This document shows, in pieces, positions 1 to 5,194 of a stretch of 5,194 nt of DNA (position 1 is its first letter; every line of letters begins with the position of its first letter). The stretch covers positions 8,950-14,143 of the forward strand of contig DCTS01000110.1 in NCBI GenBank assembly GCA_002329645.1, given 5' to 3'. The position numbers were made by a program, and so were the translations under genes. The notes beneath the pieces were generated by a model. That model was not told the DNA's origin and did no database searches. It was given only the letters and a program-made list of their open reading frames with translations. The stretch is from Lachnoclostridium sp. UBA1434. GTDB taxonomy: Bacteria; Bacillota; Clostridia; Lachnospirales; Lachnospiraceae.

Positions 1-30
1 TGTTTGTAAGACATGCAACAGTTCTGAATC

Positions 31-570
31 TTAAGATAAAGAAACGTCTCCTGTCCTATCATGAATTATCTTAAATGCAGAGGTAATCTCCGCTATATAA
101 AGGATGTGCATATCCTTTTCGGGATACCAGGTGTTCTTAATCCTGTCGGTAAGCAGGCATTCATAATCCATTGGCTGCCTGTAAAGCTTACGGCAGCACA
201 ATACCATATCGGCCTCTTCAAAATATGGGGTTTTCTCGTAATATGCAACAGTCAGGCCGGAGTTTTTAATCTTATCCTCATTTCTTCCCGATACGGTTCC
301 AAGATAGTTCAATGTTTTCCTGTAGGCTTTGCCTAAAAAGCTTAGGGAGAAGGTGTCCTCCCTGTCAATGAATTCTCTTGTATAGCGCTGGAGCCGTATC
401 ACGACAAAGGCAACATTTTTGCCGTACATCACACCTAAGCCTCCCCACGAGGCGGTCATAGTATTAAGCTTATCTTCATTCCCGGCAGTTACAAGCATCC
501 ATTCCCTTCCAATCATTTGAAACGGGCTTTTCCGTAACTGCTCAAGGGATAACATTTTCATTTCAACCAT
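31..570 (-). CDS. Flavin reductase-like, FMN-binding split-barrel protein
   Basis: Protein of 179 residues resembling the flavin reductase-like family, small cytoplasmic proteins with an FMN-binding split-barrel fold. Members either reduce free flavin with NAD(P)H or simply hold FMN as an electron carrier. The family-like stretches are the strand plus N-T-M-T-A-S-W motif at about residues 36-42, the V-A-F-V-V-I-R-L strand at 53-60 followed by Y63-T-R-E, and the G-T-V-S-G-R-N-E-D-K segment at 91-100, where such proteins contact the flavin phosphate and start the next helix. Length fits the family. There is no signal peptide or membrane segment. The start at 570 is chosen because a good ribosome binding site (GGAAGGTGAT on the minus strand) lies just upstream; Met4 is a less well spaced alternative. 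The gene is divergent from the GH18 gene and has its own promoter. The electron donor and partner cannot be read from the sequence, so no specific substrate is assigned. Only 30 bases follow the stop in the window and no terminator is seen there. Confidence 0.85.
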   Translation of the reverse strand: MVEMKMLSLEQLRKSPFQMIGREWMLVTAGNEDKLNTMTASWGGLGVMYGKNVAFVVIRLQRYTREFIDREDTFSLSFLGKAYRKTLNYLGTVSGRNEDKIKNSGLTVAYYEKTPYFEEADMVLCCRKLYRQPMDYECLLTDRIKNTWYPEKDMHILYIAEITSAFKIIHDRTGDVSLS

Positions 571-602
571 TTACATCACCTTCCTAAAAACTTAATATCT
601 GT

Positions 603-631
603 ATTATACGTATTTTTAATCCAATATGCAA
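603..631 (-). promoter_or_regulatory. Sigma-A-type promoter of the flavin reductase-like gene
   Basis: On the minus strand a perfect -10 box TATAAT (603-608) lies exactly 17 bases from TTGCAT (626-631), a weak -35 that matches only the TTG of the consensus. Transcription would start near 596, leaving a leader of about 26 bases that contains the ribosome binding site. Seen in sequence; activity is inferred. Confidence 0.6.
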
Positions 632-682
632 CCTTGGAGGACGTACATTATTTCATTTCACACCGCAGGCAATAAGTATGAA

Positions 683-711
683 TTCACAATCCGTACTCCT
701 TAACATATACT
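683..711 (+). promoter_or_regulatory. Putative promoter of the LysM-GH18 gene
   Basis: TTCACA (683-688), 17 bases, then TATACT (706-711) gives five of six matches to each sigma-A box, with a predicted start near 718 and a leader of about 32 bases. The same -10 region also reads CATATACT (704-711), which resembles the CATA-type -10 of the sporulation factors sigma-E/sigma-K. Since SleL/YaaH genes are normally made during sporulation, a sporulation sigma factor is a serious alternative. No convincing sigma-E -35 was found at the right distance. Confidence 0.45.
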
Positions 712-734
712 GGTTTATGAAGCAGCATAACGCT

Positions 735-741
735 GAAGGTG
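735..741 (+). promoter_or_regulatory. Ribosome binding site of the LysM-GH18 gene
   Basis: GAAGGTG lies 8 bases before the ATG at 750 and supports that start. The translation from this ATG opens directly with a LysM repeat, as expected for this family. Confidence 0.7.
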
Positions 742-749
742 TGTGAAGC

Positions 750-2036
750 ATGACTATATATGTTGTTCAGCAGGGGGATACACTCAGCTCAATAGCTGAG
801 CAATTCGGTGTAACGCCGGAGAGGCTTATAATTGATAATGAGATGCCTAATCCGGAGAATCTGGTTGTAGGGCAAAGTATAGGCGTAAGAATTCCGGTTC
901 AGGTCCATACGATTGCAGCAGGGGATACCCTTGCATCAATAGCTGAAGCCTATGGTGCAAGCGTAACGCAGCTATTGCAGAATAATCCCTGGGCAGCATT
1001 GCCGAATGCCCTGGTTCCAGGTGAAACCCTTGTGATAAGCTTTGAGGAGGAAGCGGCCCTTGGAAATGCACTTTTTAACGGATATGCATATCCCTTCATC
1101 AACAGGGGCGTTCTAAGCAAATCGCTGCCATTTCTTACTTATATGCCCATCTTTACCTACGGATTTAATGCCCAGGGTGACCTTGTGCCAATTGAGGACG
1201 AAGAGCTTATTGCAGCCGCAACTCAGGCGGGAGTAGGGTCTATTATGATGCTTGCTCCAATGACTCCCGAACAGGAATTCAATACCCAGATAGCACATGA
1301 TATGTTTGCAAATCCTGAGGGTCAGGCAAGGCTTATTGAGAATATTGTTGCGAATATGCAGGCAAAGGGATACAGAGGGTTGGACATTGATTTTGAATTC
1401 ATTCTTCCTGAAGACAGGCAGGCATTTATTAATTTCATACAGGCTGTCAAGAATGCCCTTGAGCCGCTGGGACTGCTTACCCTTGTTGCCCTTGCGCCGA
1501 AAACCTCGGGAGAGATGACCGGCCTGTTGTATGAAGCTCATGATTATCCGGCAATCGGAGCTATAGCGGACCTGGTATTGCTTATGACGTATGAGTGGGG
1601 TTATACCTTCGGACCGCCTATGGCAACCTCACCCCTCAACAATATGAGAGGTGTACTGAATTACGGTGTTTCGGTGATACCGAGGGAAAAGATACTTATG
1701 GGCATACCGAATTATGCATATGACTGGCCCCTGCCGTTTGTGCAGGGACAGACAATGGCGGAGACCTTAAGCAACCAGGCAGCCATAGCAAGGGCAGCCA
1801 TGTTCAATGTCACAATACAATTCGACGAGCTGGCCCAATCTCCCTTTTACAACTATACAGATCCTAACGGGATAGTTCATGTTGTTTGGTTTGATGATGT
1901 AAGAAGCATGAATGCAAAGCTGAGGCTGATATCCGAGTATGGGCTTAGAGGAGGAGGCATATGGCAGATTATGAATTTTTTCCCGGGGCTGTACATGGTG
2001 ATAAATGAGCTTTATACAGTGGATAAGGTGCTGTGA
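750..2036 (+). CDS. sleL: LysM-LysM-GH18 spore cortex-lytic glycosidase (SleL/YaaH family)
   Basis: Protein of 428 residues, close to the usual length of SleL/YaaH proteins. Family members bind spore peptidoglycan and hydrolyse cortex fragments during germination; characterised Bacillus SleL is an N-acetylglucosaminidase. Two LysM repeats occupy about residues 2-47 (Y-V-V-Q-Q-G-D-T-L-S-S-I-A) and 52-97 (H-T-I-A-A-G-D-T-L-A-S-I-A). The GH18 barrel follows from about 108 to the end. The catalytic motif reads G-L-D-I-D-F-E, with D212, D214 and the proton donor E216. Also typical are M279-T-Y-E-W, the G-I-P-N-Y-A-Y-D-W stretch (318-326), V-V-W-F-D-D (378-383) and the closing G-G-G-I-W (W405). There is no Sec signal peptide, which is usual because these proteins are made in the mother cell and loaded onto the spore. 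Position 209 is Arg, where classical chitinases have Asp in the D-G-x-D-x-D-x-E motif. The last codons (K-V-L-stop) lie in the first unit of a 22-bp tandem repeat. The family assignment is firm; the exact bond cleaved is inferred from relatives. Confidence 0.92.
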   Translation: MTIYVVQQGDTLSSIAEQFGVTPERLIIDNEMPNPENLVVGQSIGVRIPVQVHTIAAGDTLASIAEAYGASVTQLLQNNPWAALPNALVPGETLVISFEEEAALGNALFNGYAYPFINRGVLSKSLPFLTYMPIFTYGFNAQGDLVPIEDEELIAAATQAGVGSIMMLAPMTPEQEFNTQIAHDMFANPEGQARLIENIVANMQAKGYRGLDIDFEFILPEDRQAFINFIQAVKNALEPLGLLTLVALAPKTSGEMTGLLYEAHDYPAIGAIADLVLLMTYEWGYTFGPPMATSPLNNMRGVLNYGVSVIPREKILMGIPNYAYDWPLPFVQGQTMAETLSNQAAIARAAMFNVTIQFDELAQSPFYNYTDPNGIVHVVWFDDVRSMNAKLRLISEYGLRGGGIWQIMNFFPGLYMVINELYTVDKVL

Positions 2037-2090
2037 CAGGCGGTAAAAGGTGCTGTGACAGGCGGCAAAAGGCGCTGTGACAGGCGGTAA
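2025..2090 (+). repeat. Three 22-bp tandem repeats over the GH18 stop codon
   Basis: Three head-to-tail units at 2025-2046, 2047-2068 and 2069-2090 are all exactly 22 bases long. Unit 2 differs from unit 1 only at 2066 (T to C) and unit 3 only at 2073 (T to C). Every unit holds CTGTGACAG (2031-2039, 2053-2061, 2075-2083), a perfect inverted repeat CTGT/ACAG around one central G. Unit 1 encodes the terminal K-V-L-stop of the GH18 protein. Because 22 is not a multiple of three, the TGA recurs in each reading frame in turn. The array ends 7 bases before the -35 box of the xylanase promoter. It could be a simple slippage duplication or a set of operator sites. Confidence 0.9.
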
Positions 2091-2097
2091 AAATAAA

Positions 2098-2126
2098 TTG
2101 AGATATAAAGTAACATATGGTAATAT
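2098..2126 (+). promoter_or_regulatory. Sigma-A-type extended -10 promoter of the xylanase gene
   Basis: TTGAGA (2098-2103, five of six) is followed after 17 bases by TAATAT (2121-2126, four of six). A TGG directly before the -10 provides the TGn of an extended -10 element. Predicted start is near 2133, giving a leader of about 75 bases that includes the hairpin at 2151-2180. I saw no catabolite-repression (cre-like) site nearby. Confidence 0.55.
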
Positions 2127-2150
2127 ATAAGCATGACTTCTAAAATGTTT

Positions 2151-2180
2151 TGAAAGGAGAAAGCAGGCAGCCTCCTTTTA
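2151..2180 (+). promoter_or_regulatory. Leader hairpin with SD-like and anti-SD-like arms
   Basis: AAAGGAG (2153-2159) pairs perfectly with CTCCTTT (2172-2178), extended outward by a G-U and a U-A pair. The 12-base loop can form a further two G-C pairs (2163-2164 with 2170-2171). It sits in the predicted xylanase leader, 27 bases before the start codon. The T-rich 3' arm (TTTTATT) could make it a weak terminator of GH18 transcription or an attenuator of the xylanase. The arms also match a Shine-Dalgarno sequence and its complement. Its function is inferred only. Confidence 0.5.
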
Positions 2181-2207
2181 TTATGAAGGCTTGTCTGTTA
2201 CGGGGAG

Positions 2208-3992
2208 ATGAAAAAGATTATATTCAGATTTGCTTTACTGCTGGTTATGGGGATGCTCACATATGCATTAACCGGCTGTGACAAGAAGGACTCTGAAGCC
2301 AAGTCGGCATCTGATCCGAAGGTGACGTTACCTGCATCGCAGGAAAAATCCAATGATGCAAAGGAAGAGGACAAGGCTGACAAGCCTGCCAAGGAAGCAG
2401 AAGAGGAAAAAACGGCAGAGGAAGATGCAGATAAGGAGGAGGGCCCGGCCGCACATTACGGCACTGTTGAAGTGTCCGAGGAAATTATATTTTCCAATAA
2501 TTTTGATGACGGCAAGATGGACTTCACCGGCCGCGGTCCGGCAAAGACACAGATTGTTACCGATAAGGCAGCCGATGGTACCGGGTCTATGTTTGTAAGC
2601 GGAAGGACGGCTTTATGGAACGGCGCAACTGTTGACCTCAGCGGTATTATGAAGATAAATGAGACTTACATAATAAAGGCCCGGGTAATGTATGAAAACG
2701 GCCCGGATTCCGTGCGGATGGACTGCAAGCTGGAGAAAAACAATGAAGAGTATTTAAGCTTCGCATCTGCCATGGCGAACAAGGGTGAATGGACCCCTAT
2801 ATCCGGAATCATAATCGTTCCTGAAGATACTGTTAATGCAGAGGTTTACTTCGAAACCGGATTTGCAGCCGGAGAGATGATTGATTTTTACGTGGACGAG
2901 GTTGTAATTTACACGGAAAATGCTGTTGTTAACAGAGGGGAGCTGCCCAGTCTCAAGGATATATATAAGGATAATTTCAGCATGGGTGTGGCTGTTACGA
3001 ATGCCGAGCTTAGCCCTGCAAGGAAGGAGCTTATATTAGAACAGTTTAACAGCATGACGGCAGGCAATGAGATGAAGCCCGACAGTCTGCTTGACTATGC
3101 GAAATGCATATCCGATCCTAAATATGATGACAACCCGGCAGTAAAATTCGACAGGGCAAAGTTAATCCTGGATTTTGCACAGGAAAACGGAATTAAGCTC
3201 AGGGGGCATACCCTGGTATGGCATTCCCAGACGCCCAGATGGTTCTTTGCAGAAGGTTATTCACAGGAGGCAAATGCTCCTCTGGTATCAAAGGAGCTTA
3301 TGCTGAAGCGCTTGGAAAATTACATAAAACAGGTATTGGAATACACCCAGACGAATTATCCCGGGCTTATATATGCATGGGATGTAGTAAATGAAGCTGT
3401 TAATCCAAGCGACGGCGCAGAAGGCTTCCTGCGTACCAGGGACAGCCTGTGGTACCAGGTGATAGGTCCGGAGTTTATTGAGAAAGCCTTTGAGTATGCA
3501 AGAAAGTATGCGGACAAGGATGTCAAGCTGTTCTATAATGATTACAATACCGAAGAATCCGGCAGAGTACAGGGTATTACAAAGCTTGCGGCTTCCTTGA
3601 AGGAAAAGGGACTGATTGACGGTATCGGACTTCAGAGTCATTTTGCGGAAGGATCTCCTTCATTGGTGGATTTTGAGAAATCCGTCAGAGATTATGGGGA
3701 GCTTGGCCTTGAGATACAGATTACCGAGCTGGATATGAGACTTGGCGAGAATACTGAAGAAGCATATATGAGGCAGGCAAAAAGATACAAAAGATTATTT
3801 GTAATGTTGAAGAACTTGGATGATACCGGTGCGGCAAATATAACCAATGTAACCTTCTGGGGTCTGTCGGATGACATTTCCTGGTTGAATGAGCCCGGAA
3901 AGCCAAGCTATCCTTTGCTTTTTGACAAGTACCTCCTTCAGAAGCCCGCCTTCTGGGCAGTTGCCTTAAGCCCGGATATACCTTTGTATTAA
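2208..3992 (+). CDS. Lipoprotein endo-1,4-beta-xylanase, CBM22-like module plus GH10
   Basis: Protein of 594 residues that hydrolyses internal beta-1,4 bonds of xylan by the retaining GH10 mechanism, predicted to be tethered to the outer face of the membrane. Residues 1-24 are a lipoprotein signal (M-K-K-I-I-F-R, hydrophobic core, lipobox L-T-G-C) with lipidation at C24. Residues 25-86 form a low-complexity linker rich in Lys, Glu, Asp and Ala. Residues about 92-236 resemble CBM22, including S-G-R-T-A-L-W-N-G (131-139) and the closing D-F-Y-V-D-E-V-V-I. The GH10 barrel spans about 246-585. It has N-E-M-K-P (287-291), R-G-H-T-L-V-W-H (332-339), acid/base E396 in W-D-V-V-N-E-A, H477 in Q-S-H, nucleophile E507 in I-T-E-L-D-M and W551 in F-W-G-L-S-D-D; all key residues are present. 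No dockerin or S-layer module is seen, so it is not a cellulosomal or S-layer-bound enzyme. The start at 2208 is the only one that gives an intact signal peptide, as a stop at 2184-2186 blocks upstream extension. Its GGGGAG touches the ATG with no spacer, which is unusual. No terminator is visible after the stop. Confidence 0.97.
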   Translation: MKKIIFRFALLLVMGMLTYALTGCDKKDSEAKSASDPKVTLPASQEKSNDAKEEDKADKPAKEAEEEKTAEEDADKEEGPAAHYGTVEVSEEIIFSNNFDDGKMDFTGRGPAKTQIVTDKAADGTGSMFVSGRTALWNGATVDLSGIMKINETYIIKARVMYENGPDSVRMDCKLEKNNEEYLSFASAMANKGEWTPISGIIIVPEDTVNAEVYFETGFAAGEMIDFYVDEVVIYTENAVVNRGELPSLKDIYKDNFSMGVAVTNAELSPARKELILEQFNSMTAGNEMKPDSLLDYAKCISDPKYDDNPAVKFDRAKLILDFAQENGIKLRGHTLVWHSQTPRWFFAEGYSQEANAPLVSKELMLKRLENYIKQVLEYTQTNYPGLIYAWDVVNEAVNPSDGAEGFLRTRDSLWYQVIGPEFIEKAFEYARKYADKDVKLFYNDYNTEESGRVQGITKLAASLKEKGLIDGIGLQSHFAEGSPSLVDFEKSVRDYGELGLEIQITELDMRLGENTEEAYMRQAKRYKRLFVMLKNLDDTGAANITNVTFWGLSDDISWLNEPGKPSYPLLFDKYLLQKPAFWAVALSPDIPLY

Positions 3993-4012
3993 GAAGTTAT
4001 GTAAAACTGCTA

Positions 4013-4041
4013 TTTACAAATTTTGTACATGCGGCTATAAT
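4013..4041 (+). promoter_or_regulatory. Strong sigma-A promoter of the signal peptidase gene
   Basis: TTTACA (4013-4018) and a perfect TATAAT (4036-4041) are separated by exactly 17 bases, which is close to the sigma-A consensus. Transcription would start near 4048 with a leader of about 58 bases. This suggests the signal peptidase is expressed independently of the xylanase, although read-through is possible because no terminator separates the two genes. Confidence 0.75.
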
Positions 4042-4105
4042 AGAGAATGTGTAATTTATCAGATTCCATGATTGCATTAATAATACATAAAAGGGAGAGC
4101 ACGGG

Positions 4106-4630
4106 ATGAATAAAAATGTAGTGAAGGAGATTATCAGTTGGGTTATGGTATTTGTCATAGCCTTCCTCCTGGCATTGTTTATCAACAAGGTATTGCTATT
4201 CAAGCTGATAATTCCAACCGGTTCAATGATTGATACTATAAATATAAATGATAGAGTTTTTGCTTTCCGGCAGGCATATCTGTTCAGCGAACCGGACAGG
4301 GGAGATATAATAGTATTCCCGTTCCCGGATGATGAAAGGGATGACTATATCAAGAGAATTATCGGACTTCCGGGAGAAACTCTGGAGATAAAGAATGGAG
4401 AACTGTATATTAACGGTGAGCTCATCGATGAATCGGACTATATTACCGAACCTATGAAAGAGAATGAAAATTTTGGCCCATATGAAATACCTGAAGACAG
4501 TTATTTTGTTATGGGCGACAACAGGAATGATTCTAAGGATGCCAGGTATTGGAAGAATCCATATGTTACGAAGGATAAGATAAAGGCGAAGGCGATATTC
4601 AAGTACCCGAACTTTAAATGGCTTTATTAG
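4106..4630 (+). CDS. lepB: Type I signal peptidase (S26A family)
   Basis: Membrane-bound serine protease of 174 residues that removes Sec and Tat signal peptides from exported proteins outside the membrane. One membrane helix spans about residues 9-31, after a short cytoplasmic start containing Lys3 and Lys7. The catalytic domain then follows outside, the usual Gram-positive SipS-like arrangement. Box B reads P-T-G-S-M with nucleophile S40. Box D is D-D-Y-I-K-R-I-I-G-L-P-G-E (79-91) with general base K83. Box E is G-D-N-R-N-D-S-K-D-A-R (137-147), with the conserved D142, S143, D145 and R147. All catalytic motifs are intact and the length is typical for Firmicutes. The start at 4106 has GGGAG (4093-4097) 8 bases upstream. 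Firmicutes often carry several copies; whether this is the main enzyme or a specialised one cannot be told here. The xylanase upstream carries a lipobox, so it is expected to be cut by signal peptidase II rather than by this enzyme. Confidence 0.95.
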   Translation: MNKNVVKEIISWVMVFVIAFLLALFINKVLLFKLIIPTGSMIDTININDRVFAFRQAYLFSEPDRGDIIVFPFPDDERDDYIKRIIGLPGETLEIKNGELYINGELIDESDYITEPMKENENFGPYEIPEDSYFVMGDNRNDSKDARYWKNPYVTKDKIKAKAIFKYPNFKWLY

Positions 4631-4749
4631 AATGACGGCGGTAGTTAACAAGCCGTAAACCATATAAGAAAGTTATTAGTAAGACGTAAGTAATATCAAG
4701 GATGTAGTAATTAACAGACTACATCAATCAATAGGAATAAAGATATTAA
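4631..4749 (+). other. AT-rich 3' region after the signal peptidase gene
   Basis: I see no gene on either strand here. Two inverted repeats occur: a weak one, ACGGC (4635-4639) with GCCGT (4652-4656), and a perfect 8-bp one, GATGTAGT (4701-4708) with ACTACATC (4718-4725) around a 9-base loop. Neither is followed by a T run, so neither looks like an intrinsic terminator on its own. They could stabilise the 3' end of the signal peptidase mRNA. Confidence 0.4.
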
Positions 4750-4784
4750 TAAAGACTTGGAAGTTTAAAGCTTCCAAGTCTTTA
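4750..4784. terminator. Bidirectional terminator shared by lepB and argH
   Basis: A perfect 14-bp inverted repeat (TAAAGACTTGGAAG, 4750-4763, with its complement at 4771-4784) encloses a 7-base loop. It lies between convergent genes, and the 3' side is T/A-rich on both strands (TCTTTAAATATT on plus, TCTTTATTAATATC on minus), fitting a terminator that works both ways. The T tracts are short and interrupted, so efficiency is uncertain. Half of the stem encodes the last residues of argH (K-T-W-K) and the argH stop lies in the loop. Confidence 0.85.
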
Positions 4785-5194
4785 AATATTCTTCGTTAAT
4801 CTCAGTTACCCTTTGCATTGCCTCAAGTCCAGGGCCTCCGGCAGTATTCCTCTTTTCCGCACAGGCCTTCAGGCTGATGGCAGAGTATATGTCTTCCTCA
4901 AAAGCAGGGCTTTCGGACCTGAACTCATCAAGAGAAAGATCCTCGAGAGAAATCCCCTTATCTATGCATTTCAGCACCAGGCGCCCAATTATCGAGTGGG
5001 CGTCACGGAAGGGAATTCCCTTATTCACAAGATAATCTGCCGCATCAGTCGCATTGGAAAAGCCCTTTTTAGCGCTTTCGGCAAGAATCTCCCTGTTAAA
5101 CCGCATAGATGCCAACATGCCGTCAAACAAGGCAAGGCAGTTTTTTGCGGTATCAATTGCATCAAAGGTAAGCTCCTTATCCTCCTGCATATCC
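4765..5194 (-). CDS. argH: Argininosuccinate lyase, C-terminal part (runs off the window)
   Basis: The last 143 or so residues of ArgH, the cytoplasmic enzyme that splits argininosuccinate into arginine and fumarate in the final step of arginine biosynthesis. The family is usually about 450-470 residues, so the 5' two thirds lie beyond the right edge. The Met encoded at 5188-5190 is internal: the preceding codon is Asp, giving the conserved K/R-D-M-Q-E-D-K-E context. Other recognisable stretches, counted from that Met, are G-F-S-N-A-T-D-A-A-D-Y-L-V (43-55) and G-I-P-F-R-D-A-H-S-I-I-G-R-L-V (58-72), typical of the C-terminal ArgH domain (ASL_C2). The catalytic G-S-S-x-M-P loop would be further upstream and is not visible. 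The gene ends in K-T-W-K-L and converges on the signal peptidase gene. No frameshift is seen in the visible part. A neighbouring argG, often found beside argH, cannot be checked here. Confidence 0.94.
   Translation of the reverse strand, partial: DMQEDKELTFDAIDTAKNCLALFDGMLASMRFNREILAESAKKGFSNATDAADYLVNKGIPFRDAHSIIGRLVLKCIDKGISLEDLSLDEFRSESPAFEEDIYSAISLKACAEKRNTAGGPGLEAMQRVTEINEEYLKTWKL

Noticed and set aside
1113..1541. Long open frame on the minus strand inside the GH18 gene.
   Set aside because: It is antisense to clear GH18 coding sequence with its catalytic motif, has no family resemblance, and has no separate promoter or ribosome site that I can see.
2025..2090. Repeats as the beginning of a CRISPR array.
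   Set aside because: Units are directly adjacent with no unique spacers, and no cas gene is nearby.
2037..2090. TGA read-through or recoding extending the GH18 protein by 17 residues.
   Set aside because: The protein already has family length and the extension is simply the repeat read in other frames; no recoding signal is evident.
2183..2281. A 32-codon open frame starting at ATG 2183, overlapping the xylanase start, as a leader peptide.
   Set aside because: The AAAGGAG upstream is 23 bases from this ATG and lies in a hairpin, so the spacing is wrong; the peptide has no recognisable composition such as a run of regulatory codons.
3288..3641. Minus-strand open frame within the GH10 domain.
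   Set aside because: It is a shadow of the GH10 catalytic region, and no supporting start signal or family match is seen.
750..4630. A single functional cluster or new system linking the GH18 hydrolase, xylanase and signal peptidase.
   Set aside because: Each gene has its own apparent promoter and known separate roles, and the xylanase lipobox points to signal peptidase II rather than the neighbouring type I enzyme.
4223..4663. Minus-strand open frame of 146 codons opposite the signal peptidase gene.
   Set aside because: The plus strand encodes all type I signal peptidase boxes; the antisense translation is a hydrophobic by-product of AT-rich codons.

Overview
The window looks like a chromosomal stretch from a spore-forming, plant-polysaccharide-degrading Firmicute of the class Clostridia. 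The inference rests on a SleL/YaaH-type spore-cortex hydrolase, a lipid-anchored GH10 xylanase, a short Gram-positive type I signal peptidase, AGGAGG-like ribosome binding sites and AT-rich sigma-A promoters. No ribosomal RNA or species marker is present, so the genus cannot be fixed.

Layout: (1) a minus-strand flavin-reductase-like gene (31-570) and a plus-strand LysM-LysM-GH18 gene (750-2036) diverge from a 179-bp intergenic region with a recognisable promoter for each. (2) The 3' end of the GH18 gene runs into three 22-bp tandem repeats (2025-2090), followed by an extended -10 promoter (2098-2126) and a leader hairpin (2151-2180). (3) A GH10 xylanase lipoprotein (2208-3992) carries a CBM22-like module on a highly charged linker. 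(4) A near-consensus sigma-A promoter (4013-4041) precedes a type I signal peptidase (4106-4630). (5) A 134-bp gap ends in a strong inverted repeat (4750-4784). This serves as the convergent terminator and contains the last codons and stop of a minus-strand argininosuccinate lyase gene that runs off the right edge (4765-5194).

The genes do not form one pathway. Each of the four complete genes appears to have its own promoter, so this reads as a string of single-gene units: redox, spore germination, surface xylan degradation, protein secretion and arginine biosynthesis. The xylanase is predicted to be a signal peptidase II substrate, so the neighbouring signal peptidase I is not its processing enzyme.

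I see no phage, insertion sequence, CRISPR array, toxin-antitoxin or defence system, and nothing that clearly amounts to a new system. The least explained part is the control region between the GH18 and xylanase genes. There, phased repeats with a palindromic core sit just upstream of the xylanase promoter, and an SD-like/anti-SD-like hairpin sits in the leader.
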